Shown here piece after piece: positions 32,038 to 46,696 of a stretch of DNA of 60,000 bases. The position numbers and the translations under genes are program-made. Location of the stretch: positions 23,226,153 to 23,286,152 of the forward strand of contig NC_134028.1 of assembly GCF_964204645.1 (NCBI RefSeq), written 5' to 3'. This DNA is from Tubulanus polymorphus (Eukaryota; Nemertea; Palaeonemertea; Tubulaniformes; Tubulanidae). The notes beneath the pieces were generated by a model that searched no databases, was not told where the DNA came from, and saw only the letters and a list, made by a program, of their open reading frames with translations. Each line of letters begins with the position of its first letter. Position 1 is the first letter of the stretch.

Positions 32038-35000
32038 CCGACGAAGCCGGCGAGAAAATTGAATACTGATTCTTACAGAATTTTCCCAATAGTCTCGCTT
32101 ATTCGCGACGCAAGATGACATTAACACCCTGTGATGCTATTAAAAAAGAAGCTCATACGTATTTATCTAAAAGCAATTTTTTCCATTTACGGTCAAAATT
32201 ACGTTTAATATTAGGAAGTGAAGCAGATACCGCTTAGTTTTGCTCACTCATCTGAAGGCAATAAACAATGGCATAAAGGAAGTTATAATCGAGAGCGCGA
32301 TGTTAACGCCGTTCGCGACCGAGAGACATTAAATCATCCGACTGTCCACTGTCCATATCCCATAAAGCTTCTTAACAGCTTCTAAAGAGCTTAACTGAAT
32401 CAGCTTTAACCCTGGCGAACTGACGAACTGATGTATAAAATGAGGTGAAGGGCATCGGCTATATGAATATGCGCTAAAGCCTGGATGTCGGGAACGTCGG
32501 ATGAAGCTAGATAGAAACAAAACTGTAAAGATTTTTAAGAAACTGGTTTTCAAAGTTCATTCAATTGTTCATGAGAGTTTTAGATGTGTCTCGTTGACCT
32601 GGTGTCAAACGGTTTGAACCGTGAAAACCGACGGTACTTTGTAGGGTTACCAGATTTTAGTTTAAGTATGAATCGTTCTGATACTTCTTAATCGGATACT
32701 TCTCAAGACAGAAGCATCACGGTGACAATGACCATCTTAGTAGAATTCGTCCACTAATCGTAGATCTTATACATAACAGGAAATCTCATTCATATTTCCG
32801 TAGTTCTATAACAAACAGCAATCACTCAGGATATGTAATCTACACATATTCTGCATGACTGCTTCATAAATATCCCGGCTATTCTTTTCCTTCGGATAGA
32901 AAAAGACCTCTCATGCACTCTCCATCCGCTAACATAATGATAGCCGACTGAGCAAATAAACTTTAAGTGTGTCTGCTATGTAGTATAGCGACTCAGTCGC
33001 AGACATTATCGATTACGCCGTTTGAGAATCGAGCTGTAAAATAAGTTCATTTCTTGACATCATGTGCTACGGGACTAGTAACTTCTAGTCGTAGTCTGAC
33101 ACAATATCGATTTGCTCATCAAACTCTGAACGATCATCAATACCCGAGTGAGGTGCTGGTAGGTCTATACTCGAGTCTTACCAGTCAGACAGATTTCATC
33201 ATTGCAAGTTGAAAAAGAGCGCAATTTTATGCGTGGCATGTTACATTATACCAGATTTTCGGACACGTTTTGGAAGCCGTTTGATTTTATTTGGGGAAAT
33301 TTAGGGGTTGATACCCCTGCCTCCCCATTGAGGTTGGACTTGTCCCCTCTCGGAAATTGCAACGACAAAGGAGCACCCGCTTGCGACCTGTTCGGCTTGA
33401 CTGCTCTCCTCCTTTTCTTTATTGGAGCTCGCCTCCCAAATCTCCTAGATCCGCAGTCCCTGTGATTTTGTTCAATCATTTATATATGCATTAGTTTGTT
33501 AGTACAGTAAGCGTTTATATGTTTTGCGTTACGCCAGGTATTTGATTAATGATAAAAAATCAATGAAATCACGTTTTATGCGTCTACGCCAACATTCTTG
33601 TTGCCTGGGAAATAGATTGTGTAATATCGCGGTTGGCTCTTTCAGCTGATATGCAATATCGAAATCTGTTACCAGCTCTGTACTTACTACAGCGTTGCGG
33701 TTACTTACTACGCAACACAAAGCAAGATGCACATTTCTCACAAGTTTAAAGATATAGTTTGGCTTTGAGCAAGTGAAAAATGGCTTTCACAAAGCAGAAT
33801 CCAAAGAAGTCTTAGAATGAGCCAAGAGGGCTCCAATAGAATTTGGCATAGTTCTACAAATAGGAAAAGTTATGACAAAAACTGTTACGTGTAGTCTGTG
33901 GATCTTGAGAGACAAATTGATGATGGAATAGAGGATTCCTATTTTCCATCGAGTGGGCGATCCCCTGCAATATTCGGCCCGTCATTATCGACATATTTGT
34001 ACTGATACCACCCTCCTTTCTAAAGATTTTATTGGTCGTGTGTGGCGAAAACCAAATCAATGCGTAGTTAAGATGCTGGCCTAACATGTCGTTAGCAGGA
34101 TTTCCCATGGATTTAAGCGATTATGAACTTGAATTCTCGAATTTCTTATTTCAAAAGCCGCATGCAGGATTTTGGTTGGTCTGAGCGCTGGTCATGGGGT
34201 GGATCCGGAGGCAAGTTCAAGTGTCAACATTTGGGACCTGTAAGAACACACGTAAAGCCTATCGGATATTCAGTCTTCATTACGCCGGAATCAACGAGAC
34301 GTAAAACTTGGAAAGATCGATTTCGCTGGGAGAGATTTCTCCAAGTCATAACTCGAAAAGATTCAATTACAGGAAACTGAGAAATAAATAACCGCAACGC
34401 ATATGTCGTAGCCGGCTCAATCAGGGAACGTTATCTGTGTAAATTATGAATAGTGAATTACCAGAATACAGACAGAAGCCGATTTGTTGTCTCAGAGCTA
34501 ACAGCTTCTAGACATTTCAACGATTAATCATTTTTATCGATCTGCCGACGAAAATATGACGACGGGCCGCCTAAAAATCAATATGAGATCTACGAGAATT
34601 GACGAATGAAATAAAATTCGCTACGAGAAATGATGATGGACTCCGCCGATTCCACCAGGAAATGGGCGTCTGAACTACGGGTAATGTTTAGAATGAATTC
34701 ATGAATGACAATTGTCATTTGCCAAATACGCCTACGCTATCGGCAGTGTGGTCTTGGCTACGCATGTTATGTCTCTTTCCAAATGTGATAACAACATTCT
34801 TGAGATTATTATCAAAACACGGCGAGTCTTCTGCGATGACTGTTTACTCATAAGCTGGCTCATTCTGGTGTTTATAGCAAATCTACATCAAGACCATTCG
34901 GATCTCATTCTAGTTCTATAGCCAATCCAGTCTAACATTGGTTCTATAGCCAATCTAACATTTTAACCTAAGCTCATTTTAGTTCTTTAGCCAATCTATT

Positions 35001-36120
35001 AACTGAAGACCATTTCGAACTCTCAAGCCGTCGCAAGGCCGACCTACGCCCGCCTATTAAGCCATGACCGAGCAACTCTTGGCCCAAGATTATGTTTTAT
35101 GTTGAGATTAGATTGGAGAAGTGATTATGATTGACGGTTTACTTTTAGCTCTTCCTTCATTCATTTTCGGTGAGATGTTTTTTAATCAATGACAGTTAAC
35201 GCTTCGTTGCAGGAGAGAATAACCGAATTAGTCAGTTAACTGTCTCCCCACTGCGTGGTAGCGGTGTTAGCCCGTCGTCACACTGCCATTCACACTTTAT
35301 ATTCCAGACTCCGTCAACGCGGTTATCAGGATTCGGTGCAATCTCTGAAACCTTACTCGAAATGAACGACCTTTCCACTGGAGCAGTCATTATCTCTCAC
35401 GACATTCATCTCGAGTATATACTACAGTGAGAATTCCGCGCGAGTCGGCGAGTATTGTGTAACAGATACAGACAGTGTAAACAAAGATGAGACGAGTATC
35501 AATAGCAGTTTCAACGGCGGTCGTATATCAGCTAAGGCGTCATGTTTCGTCTGAATTTTCTGCATGTCTCTCTCCGAGGGGTGAATTCGTAATCCTGTAT
35601 AATCTATGACATATGTGAAACCAAAAATAAAATTCTCTCCGCGGTGAAACTTCAAAACCATTTGGGTCTGTGTAAAATGAAGACATATGCAAATCTAATG
35701 AAGCAATGGCACATCCGCTGCACAACTGGAAGTGTGTATATCATGCGGGTTTAACAAGAAACCCAGTTTGCTGGTTAAAAATAATGAACTTAATACTGTA
35801 AGGTAGATGATTAGAATAGTCCCGTTATAGAAGTTTACATGATAAAATCTTGAAGATCTATTGAAACTAGATAACGACATTTCGGCTGCTGACAAACAGC
35901 AATAATCAGCTGAAATGACCATCAGAAGCTACATTGTGGTTTCACTTTGACACGTTGCATGAAATTCTATTGTTAGACTTTTTATTTATCTATACAGTCA
36001 CACGAAGCCATATGGGATGCTTTATTTGACTAGAGTTTAATTCTAACCCGAAACCCGAAAAGGTGACACCTTATTATCATCAGTGGCCATATTAGTAAAA
36101 CAATAGCCATTTTGACTTAC

Positions 36121-36439
36121 CTGGAATATAGCGACCCATGCTAATCCTATGTTATCGAATGAGATTGCGCCTTGGAAGGGATTTTTATCTCCGGGTTGAC
36201 AAGTCGTATAATACTGATTCCAATTGATACACGATGTTGAGTTTCTAATTGAAGTATTGTTCACATAATTATTGCTATACGCATCTACGGTATCGTTACA
36301 CAGATTGCCGTGCACATTTCGAAGTTCTTTGATCCCCGAGCAATGTCTCATACCCGAATCCTTGTGCATGCTACAGATAAAATCGTGTTGATCGCTGCCG
36401 TGTTCGATCACCGGTACGTAATACGGGTTCAGATAAAAC
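36121..36439 (-). CDS. Cav3: Cav3 exon: D1 extracellular turret and start of the pore helix
   Basis: This 319-nt exon encodes the long domain I S5-P loop. It starts FYLNPYYVPVIEHG and ends NPFQGAISFDNIGLAWVAIFQ at the pore helix, stopping exactly one segment before the filter. The turret has five cysteines (in FICS, RHCS, NLCN, TSCI and TTCQ) and potential N-glycosylation sites (NDT, NTS, NST). The ending AIFQ in phase 0 fits either of the two downstream P-loop exons at 28.2-28.5 kb. Donor GTAAGT. Confidence 0.95.
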
Positions 36440-37707
36440 CTAGAAAAAATCGAAGACAAATTTCTTATCTTATTTCATATCTTATGGCATATTATAATAC
36501 ATCATACATATCTTAATGAACCCATACAAGAACGAACTTCGAATGTCGGAGAAATTTTTGCGAACTAAATGAAATCGAATGTCAGATAGTCGAAATGACT
36601 ATATTATGGTCCGGAAATAACGAACCACGTCGCTGTAGTTTAGACTATAGTTCCAAGATGGCCGACACTGTGAAATGCATTTTGACCACTATAGTCGACA
36701 AATTAGAAATCTGAAGTTCGCCAGGGCTGGTTACATCATGGGGCACAAGTTAATCCGACTGATTTGGTATCGAGTTAGAATATTTGATAGTTTTTATTGT
36801 TCTTACAAGAGACATATATTTAGAATCTTAACGATGACTGCGAAATGAAATCGATGCTATTCTAGGGGTAGGACAATTCAGGCTACTACAAATCTAGAAT
36901 CTCCCGTATACACTCAAACACTGGAGAATATGTTAAAAAGGTTAAACCCGACGGCTCACAAATTAAAAAGACTAAAAAATGAAATTCATCTATATCGAGA
37001 ATTAGAAATTAAAGGACATGACCATCGTTTAGGTTTTAATCTCGCCATCGTAGATACCACGATCCAATAGTAGGACTTATAGTAGCAATTCGAAGCGAAA
37101 TATGACGTACGGGTCAACTGAGACGTCATACGTTTCTGACACTTACAGAGACAGCCACACCCGAAAATGGTCTCTAGCAAAACGTTGTGTCTTCTGATTC
37201 TAATTCGTGATATATGAATTTCGTTTTTAAAATCTTGTAAATTTTTTCAGAATGGGTTTTGATCTTATTTCTTTAAATGCTTTAATTCAAGCAGGGTTCA
37301 GCTATCGAAAACCTCGAAAAATACATCATATTATTAGCACACTCTCTAGATTCCGGAGCATTTTTTTAGTTATGTTAAGAGTTAATGCTCAGAAATAAAT
37401 CCGGAAAATTATTTGCGGCTTAGGAAATAGTTGCTGCAAGTAGCACTTCGGAAAACACGGTCAGAAAAAAAGAATTATCATTATTTCATAGCAGGTTATC
37501 ACCCATGCCGTCACCACCTGCCAACAACCATAGTAGCGAGGATACAGGACATGCAAAATGTAGTGATTTGCAAATCCTGATAATCGTGAATGCGTTTTAG
37601 TCAGTTGATTGCTGAAAAGCTGCTGAGGTATTTCAAAAACAAGACATTCGCATTATTAAGTCAGGGATGAAATTTTCCGGGGTATGAAAGTCTCCGCCCA
37701 ATGCAGC

Positions 37708-37768
<61 letters not shown>

Positions 37769-39768
37769 AATGAACATGAGCGCGTATGTCTCAACGATGC
37801 ACTTTAAAAAAAATACCGAGTAAAACAATAAGGATACAACAGTCACGGAAACCACATTTGGTGCAAATATACCCTGCCTAACGAAGCGTGTGAATCATCA
37901 AACATAGCCTTTCATGGTCGAAAATAATCAATTCAGACTAATCTCTGTTTTATTGACTATGTTAAAGTACACATAGAAAACCACAATGTTACACTGACGT
38001 TTCCAATAGATGACTTCTATCCATCACCAGAGATTTATCCAATATTCTTGTAAACAATTCTCCGAAGATGGATCTCGCCGAAATGTCAGCGTAACTGATT
38101 TTTAAATTGTTGGTCGTTAAATATCGTGGCTTTTTGTACCTTTTCGTCATTATTCCCTCTAAACCTCTTCCTACAAACACCGATTACATAATCCCTTCAT
38201 CTCCTCAAAGATCGACCGTAATCCGAGTGGAAAAATAAAACAACGATTCATATTCCATCGACCATTTTAGAATTCTAGTACGAATAATGAGCATGCATTT
38301 CTTCTTTTTTTTGCGCCACCGAAAATGTGTCGAACATACTGTATATATATAAATATACATATACTTACAAACCATGAACATAGGATTTATTCTCATTAAT
38401 GTCATGAGTCCAAAGGCTGAAAAAAGTGCCAAATAAATAGAAACATAACGGGAAAAAGAACGAAGAAAATAAGCAAGGAATGAACAAGATCGCTGATGTC
38501 GTAGTGTTTACATTGCCGTAGGTAATGATTTCGGTAAAAGGGCTTTCAAGTTATTCTATTCTATGGACGAATTTTGTCTTTAGCAGAAAATTGTCTCCTT
38601 TCTGCGATGGAATTTCATTACGCGTTTCGTGTAAAAAAAGTTCAATTCTTTTAGCGAGTTTCCTCATGCGTTGTCAGAAGGTATCTTTCCGATGAACGAA
38701 ACGGTAATTTCTAGAAAGCGATGTTTTTTTAGGAATGGCATTTCTTAGACAGTTTACTGCCGATCGTTGGAGGGAAATCGGGCTAATATTACAACCGAAT
38801 CAAACATCGCTTTATTCTAACAAATCGCATATTTCAGCTGTTAAACTAGCGTATAGATTAGCCTTAAGTCATATAAAAATCTAGTTTCTATGGATTAAGA
38901 GATCATTTATCTATGCTTGATTTTTGAGATACTGATTGAATAACGTAATCCTTTATAAAATGAAGTAGTTAGAGTATATATCTATATCAGTTGGCTTTAA
39001 ATTGGGCTGGATGAACAAGACAGGCAACATGTAATACAAAAAAAAACTATGATCTAAACTATATTGTAAATGAAGTTATTGCATATGAAGTTAGACAGAT
39101 AATTTTATGCAATTAATATTTCAAAACATTCTGATTGCTTTGATAAATTTGTAGTGATTGGTACAGTGATATGGCCACGCTATGATTGATAGTTTACTGG
39201 CAAAGGTATCATACGATGTGCATAAATGTTGCATTGTTTTGTTACAAGCCCTAGTCAAACCTAGATCAGTTTGTTTATGTTTGGAAAACATTCTTAAGGT
39301 TTCAAAAGAGTGAGATATAAACAAAAAATTAAGAAAAAAAAAAATATATATATATATACCTATAGAGATAAAGAAAGGATTTCACGAAAGAATGATAAAA
39401 TAAAAGCTAATGCAAAACTGAACGAGACTGGTTAACTGTAAATGGCACTAGAAAAACATTTTCACTTTTATATCTGGAGCAACAGTGCACCAAATAGTAT
39501 AATAAACCCTATGAAACAATTCTGAGACCGTATTGAGACGATGATACGATTTAGATCCAACAATAAAGAAAAGAAACACGTCCGAAAATGTTTGCTTTGG
39601 CTAATGACTTATTTCAACGTGTCGAATGTATAGACATTTTCAGGAAAGGTTATTCCCGCATATTAGTCAAAACGTTGAAATATACTTTTAGCTCCAGGAA
39701 ACGTTTACGGACTCGTCTTTTATTTGTATATCGCGGGATTTTTACCGGTACAAAAAAGCGTTACTTAC
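36440..39768 (-). other. Cav3 intron between IS5 and the D1 turret, with a trinucleotide repeat
   Basis: A 3.3-kb AT-rich intron. A pure 19-unit GCA tract at 37708-37764 is its only clear feature. It would be CUG-type in the transcript. Confidence 0.75.
37708..37764. repeat. (GCA)19 trinucleotide repeat
   Basis: Nineteen uninterrupted GCA units on the plus strand, in the Cav3 intron between IS5 and the D1 turret. The sense transcript carries the complementary TGC/CTG register. Confidence 0.95.
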
Positions 39769-39940
39769 CCGGGGTATGAAAAATTCTGCCTATTATCCAT
39801 AAAACAGCGTTGACGCAACAGGCCGGCCCAGAGCTGTACGCCGACGATACCAAAAATGAAGAAAACAAAGAAACACAACAGAAGCACATTTCCCAACATC
39901 GGTAACGTGTCCAATAACAGCATCACCAATATACGCATAC
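39769..39940 (-). CDS. Cav3: Cav3 exon: IS4-S5 linker and IS5
   Basis: The exon reads [20 protein letters not shown] and continues through the very hydrophobic S5 helix to [14 protein letters not shown], the start of the D1 extracellular turret. The sequence is strongly conserved across Cav3 channels. It begins with two bases of a split serine codon and ends with two bases (GG) completed by the next exon. Acceptor TTTTCAG and donor GTAAGT are both clean. It is flanked by the 9.3-kb intron upstream and a 3.3-kb intron downstream. Confidence 0.95.
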
Positions 39941-42900
39941 CTGAAAATATACAAAACAAAACTCCAGTTGAAATTGACTTATTGGACTCGAAGCTTATAG
40001 AGCGATATAGTGTGATATACAAATATATAGAATATTTTTCTTGAAAAAAAAATGTAGCAGATCTTCAATTCACTCTCCAAGCATATCTGAAATTCAGTTA
40101 GCCTCAGCGTGTACCACGATAGAGGATTAAAGAGTATGTCGTTTGAAGTCCCAAGTCGGGACAGCATTTAGCAATTCGAATTTCAGTCACCCGACGCTGG
40201 TTAGGATTACGAACGACCATATTTGTCAAGAAAGAGGGACAGCACATGAGAGCCGATGACTGAAGCAGGGATGAGAAGAGCTGATATCTGCAGAGATGGA
40301 AGAGCTTAATCAAGTTACCAGTAACTCACGCATCAGCGAACAGACGAAAAGAAATGAAATATTCATTGTTGAAAAAACCGTTGCGAGGAGAGAGAACACG
40401 ATGACATAATAATGAGGTCTCCTACAATGCGGTATTGTTCGGAAAACGTTGCGCATCCCGTGAGCGCGCATAGGAGAGATCAACATGTCTATAAAACGAG
40501 GAAATGGAATCAATTCACGGTTCGCACTAGTTGCAGTCTCTTTCCAGGGCAAACTATCCACATTTCCATAGCTACTAAATGAGGAACTCACTAAGGCAGA
40601 AATAAAAGTCTATAAAGTTAAATACTAAGCCTACAGGAATAAAACCACACGAACAATCCAGACCACGTTTCTAAAATTCCGTAGCTTTTTCATATAGCTC
40701 CCTAGACATAACTGAATAGTTCATACTTTTACCAAGCCTTGAAAAAATGATTATATACTAATTCCCTAACCTTTTTAACAGACCCTGAATGCACTTAGAA
40801 ATATTGTTGATACAGTATAAGACATGATAGTAGTAATGTCGGTGGATTCTGGGGGTCCGGTAACAGCTAGAATAGAGGGGCGCAATTGATTCTAAAATCC
40901 CTAGTTGTAGAACCAGTCTGTAAAACAGGCCCCTGGGGATGACTTGCAGACAGTTCAACCAGTCACGCATATCTGCGGAGCATTGCTTAAGCAAAGCGTC
41001 CATAAATGAACTGAACATTGTGGATCACCCGCCAAACAATTTGAGGCGTTTGAGACAATGAAAAGAGATCAAATATGACAGTTTTTCGATGCTTAAGGAT
41101 TATTACTAATTCAAATTATACCATCGAACAAATGATACCTTCGCACAGGAACATCAGTATATATCGTAATAGGGCATTTATTTTCAATTATGTAAACCGA
41201 AAGCCGGTCGAAACCAGCAGAAAATAACGTGGATCAATCGATAAATGGTTCGACGACTAAGTCGGCCGTCTTCGGAAAAAATGTCCATCAAATTATGTTT
41301 CATACATAGACGCATTCACAAAAATGATTGATATCCATTCATAACTAAACTGTCATGGTATAATTGAATCTAACGCTTTTCATTCACGAGTCAAAAGTGA
41401 CAGATAGAAAAAGACGGATCGCGGAAAAATGGCCAGTTTTTATCATATATATATATACGATGTGATGTCGTGTGCCTTATCGGGAATTATTCCACGAATT
41501 CAGACAGGAATAGCTACTTCATTCGGGATATTTGTCGTTGTTGAAATTGTAAGAATTCCCTTGAAATGTCTTCGGGGTGAGCAGGGCGAATGCCGGAATT
41601 TAGAAAGGGGGAGCAAAACATTTCCTACACGAAGAGCGATCACCGCAGGCGATCACCGCAAGTCTCATAAGAGGAATTTGGGGTCCTCTTCGAAGAAAAA
41701 TCTGAAAAAATTGGGATCATTTTCTGATCAGAGCAATTCCAGATTTAAAATGCTGCGCAATAATGCTATGTCGGCAAAAATAGGTGGCGCCACCTCCCTA
41801 AATCCGACCCTGATGAGTGAATGACCGCAGAGAAAAGAATCGTAAAATAGACGAAATAAAGATTCGAGATTCGAGCTCGCACTGCTGTATGGTAATCATA
41901 GTCAGCGATGTCTTATTAGTCAAACATGCCGCAAAGGAGATGATGCAACATACACAAATTTGTCATATCTTCCAGGAGCTTATCCATCAATAAAGCTGAC
42001 TGCCTTCTGTCCAGACATTCGGCAGACTCGATAGATAAAATCATAACCAGTGACAAGACCGACTTAAAGAGTCGGAAGACAAATTGTTATGTAAAGAATG
42101 TAAGGCTTCGTATTTCGTTGAATTGCTAGTCATGTGTGGTTGTGGACCCGGCTTTCATTAGCCAGATATGAATCAAGGAGAGTGATCCATATACAGTGTA
42201 GATGTACATTGTTATTTACCATGTCGATGGTCACGAGGGGTTTCTCAGAAATCGACTCACAGCGCGCGGCGCCGTCTCGGGTACGAACACGTTAAGTCGC
42301 CAGTAAGACTTTCACATTCAAACTAAATAGCGTTTGAATGAACTTTCCCAAGAATCTTATCAGCGGATGTTCAGTATTTGTAACAGCTTCAGCGTCATCG
42401 GTTTTCTCAGAAGTACAACGGCGCACCATCCCAAAATGCTTACCCTGCCCCATTACGTAGCGCCGAATCCTCGAGGATTGTTCATTCAGTAAGCTTTAGA
42501 CACGGCCAAAATGATCTACCGCGTTCATTCCGATGTTGTAACTGTCTTGATTGACAATAAAAACTCGGTTTCAGCGCATTCGAACGCGACCGACGAAAAA
42601 AGAGACCGACGCGAATTTCGATGGATATCAAGGAAAATGCGATCGTAAATTATCGAGAAAAGAATCGTTTACTTCAAGTAGTCCGTGATTTCAGGCGTCG
42701 CAAAAAAGAGCAAAAAAAACTTTCAATTCATCGCATCGGACTGATAGAACTAAACGAGTCATATCGTCGCTGGAAGTGAAACCGATGTTAACGATCCTAA
42801 TTAGCTAAAACATGTGTCCCAGATCCAATAAAACCAATCTATTCTACGACTAATCTGTGAACACAGCTTCTAATTCTTAACGATGTCAGTCAAAGTAATC

Positions 42901-45900
42901 GAGCTAATCACAGCGAAAAATAAACGGGACGGTAAAACTAGATTTTTTAGTGTACCTTCCTCGTCCTTCTTGCACCTGACTCCATACCCCACACGACTCC
43001 AGAGTTGAGGAGCTAGCAGAGCGATATTTTGTGCAAAAATGATTGTTTCATTCACTGAAATCGGTTCTACGGATCTTAGAGCTTTAAAGTGGATCATCTA
43101 CACTGATTGCTTTCTGTAAACAAGTGACTTTCTAATTCAATTAAAGAAAACCCCGAAAGACGAGCCATTTTCAAAACTGATTTGTTATTCAAGAGCTTAC
43201 GACGGGCTTCTTTTGTATAAAAGATCAGCCTTGAAAATGACTCATATAATTAAGTCGAAACGTTAGTCAATCAGTTTCAAATCAGTTTTATATTATTTGT
43301 ATTTGGCTTTGTTTACTTTTGGATCTTCTTGAGATTTTAATCAGGGGTTAAACATGAAGGCTACAGGCACACCATTGTGCAATAGCAAACCGATGGCTTT
43401 TATTGCTTCTAAAATGCCAAACGGTAGAATATCCCGCGCACTCTGCAAGGAGAACAGAGGATTTTGAAATCCGCTTATAAACAGGATTTTAAAGATTGAA
43501 ATCAAATTTTATATCTAATAAGCTAAGAGGTCTAGAGTATCTTAACAATTCAACAAGATGAAAATTCAATTTTCCAAATGTATTCACAGCAAAAACTGTT
43601 CTACTTTCATATTATTGTATCGTACGGATTAAACAATTTCTAGTTTGTTACCTGTCACCTGCCAGTCTGTCACGTGTCTGTCTGTTTGTTAGTACTGTAA
43701 CCGTAGATAACTTGTAAGACTCAGAAGATTTACTACACGTTCGTAAAGTCAACTTCTTGGAGTCTGTATCAAATTCAGACACAAACCAAGAGCGTCGAAA
43801 ATAAAATCATCGTCAACTGTAAAATCCGAAATCCTAGTCTTCGTCATGTATATCGAGTGAGCTAGTTCCCGAAACAATGCGTCAACTCGTCGTCAGAAAT
43901 TCATTTCGCGTTATTAAATATTCGCCATCATTTTGGTGGCGTTTGTTATTCAAGAGGACATCATAATTTGATAGCTCTGACATCGTCAATTTCAAGAGAA
44001 ATACATATCTTCTTCACGAAGACTATGAATAGTAAGTAAAATGTTAATTTGGATTGTTGATCGGATGATAAAAATGTATCGGAAATGTAATAAAACGCTT
44101 ATTAAAGATCATCAAAGTAAAGGTAAAGACTAAGCAATCGATATTAGGCATGTATATATAGATAATATGCGGGTTATTTCTATCTGATGATTGGTTTTAT
44201 ACAAACAACACGGTTTAAAAATATCCGATATTGCGACTATAAATAACTTTTACACTCGATTGAAACTCGTAAAATACGTGGAATAGACTCTCCTAAAAGC
44301 GAATATACACTGAGGAATGGAATGGCGCGATATAAACATCAAATGTCATCAAAGTCAAAACATTTACGCAGACTGGCAGACGGGGATACGTACGTATGCA
44401 AGAATAAGAAATGGTGTATATCTTAGGAACACGGAATATTATTTAGTTTGAAGTTACGATTTGCTTAAAAGAACCTTGAAATCATTTCTCATTGTCTGAG
44501 ACCTCGCCTCCTCGGTATCTCTACCTTTGTCACAATATTCACATTAAGAATAGTAGTTTAATTGAAAATGAATACGAAGCCATTCCGAGTTTAGGCATAC
44601 TTTGATATATTATCGGGAGAAATCGGGGTATAGCAACTACTCTGAAATAGTAGTGGTTATAGTAGTCAGGTCTTCGCGAGAAACACGAAAGTAAGGGAAT
44701 TCATGGTCGAATCTGTAAGAAAGCCCAGACAAGTGTGTCGTGTGCACAGACGATCATCGATTCGCAGACGACATAATCAACCCCTATCAGTAAGAGGCGG
44801 TTGTGGCGTACACAGCATCATCAAATCTGATACATCAATTTAAAGTATGGATATATACTTCTTCTTTACGGGTGTCTAGGAATAAATTGACTGGGCCGTC
44901 GATGCCTAATCAACATTGATCACGATCGATTCCACCTGATTATAGATCACATTTTATTGATAGGCCGCTCGCTGCGCGCCGCAAAAATGTCAAACGGTTA
45001 TTTTGCAAAACCGCGAGCGCCTAGAAATGTCACGTCATAAACAAACAATGCTGAAATCGCGGTACAGTAAATAACCTCGGAGCCAAAATCCTATTTCCGA
45101 TATAAGAATTGGTTCATAAGAGAAATAACCGATACTGATGTTTTGTTTTAATGTACATACACTTATAATTAATCTACACTATGAAATAAGATCATTTTGA
45201 TTCACTGATAATGTAAACGTTTGCACGATATATATCTATCTCCTTTTTTCATCAATGCATTTGTTTTTTCATGTTTTGTCGCTGAATTTCCTGAAGGAAT
45301 TTCGGATAAACAGCCTTTATGGCTCTGCTCAGGCTCCTGTCATCTGTATATATGTACTTCACTGTTGGTAATCAAATTTGTTATTATCAATTTTGTAAAT
45401 ATTCACGCTGACAAATATTTTACTTACTTACAAAAATAGAAGCGTTATGAATATAATTCGTAAAATTCGATAGGATTAATTTTCTATAAAAAAAAAAATA
45501 TCGATGATTGATGATTTTAATCAATCAGCGCTTCAGGCATATTGTATATCGGGTATAGATTGAGGTGTCGTAATCATCATGTTTTTCTAATAAATCAGGA
45601 ATTACGCGAGGGAATGATTGATTCGCAGCAGTGAGAAAATACTAGGTGTAGATAACGAGAGACAGCAAATTGAAGAGAGTCTTCTAATGTATCTTCACTC
45701 ATCTTTATGCTAAATATTAATGTAATGTAATGTTTATTTCGTCAATAAAAATAATTAACAGTTATATGCAAACAAAATGGATAGTATATGATAATCTATT
45801 GAGTCAAAAAAGACTGTAACCCTGAGAGATGGGATGGTACCTGGATAAAAAGGAGGGCAAGTTCTAATCATTCTAATCTAATTCCTTTCTTTGTTTGCAC

Positions 45901-46669
45901 GCATTCATCCTATTTGTTTGGAAGCGTCATTTTTTTCTCTGTATCAATTTAACTCGTTGCTCAACTCATTTTGTCGTATGAAATCTTTATATACTGTTCT
46001 TCAGCCTCAGTCATTAATTTCATATTCATTGCGCCGTAATTTATGGATAACATTATTGGCTTTTTTTTACAATAAAGGGGAGGAAAAGAAAACAGGAATT
46101 AAGTGTTAAAAACAAGAATGCAAAATTTATGGTTATTTGCTGGATGAATTTTGAATTGAATTGAATCGAATCTAAAATAAGGAAATACTGTACGACGTTC
46201 AGCTATAACGTATTTTCAGACGCAACTGCGCGTATCAGTATAGAGCGGAGGAGTCAAATTGATACTATTACTGATAAGTCTTTCCGGTTGACATTCTATA
46301 AATGACTTAAGTGTAAATTTATTTCTCTCTATTTCCATCATATATTGAGTTACTGGAATGAAGATTCAGTAAGCTGATTATCAGCCATGCCTGTCCGTTG
46401 TTTGCGAAAATTCAATTCTACTTGTATCCCACCGATTGGTCTTTCAGTGCATCTGACCGGCACATTTGAATAGAAATTGATAATCGAATGTTTGGTTTGC
46501 CGCGCGTGATTTGGCGCGACAATGAACACATTCTCCGGAGATGTCGCTGCAGAGGCGACGCCCGAGGGTTGAGTATTGATCATACGCTGCAGAGGATGCA
46601 ATAAACCTACATGTTCTTCCCTTGTTGAAGTTATGAAATTATGTATAGTGCATCAACTGGAGGCGGATC

Positions 46670-46696
46670 TATAGATAGATAGATAGATAGATACGT
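46670..46696. repeat. ATAG tetranucleotide microsatellite
   Basis: Six or so ATAG units in the IS4-IS5 intron. Confidence 0.85.

Larger units (their letters stand above)
28472..36120 (-). other. Cav3 intron upstream of the duplicated D1 filter exons
   Basis: A 7.6-kb intron. It contains a tRNA-like repeat near 29090-29185 and a GC-rich, coding-like plus-strand island at 31654-32037. A less AT-rich patch near 33280-33470 is also present and is probably repeat-derived. No minus-strand exon with compatible phase was found. Confidence 0.7.

Noticed and set aside
33246-33479. Less AT-rich patch with open frames on both strands
   Set aside because: No reverse transcriptase, transposase or other motif visible; could be repeat debris, not enough to call.
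41429-41824. 131-codon plus-strand frame in the IS4-IS5 intron
   Set aside because: No recognised domain, no splice context and AT-rich third positions; likely chance or degraded repeat.
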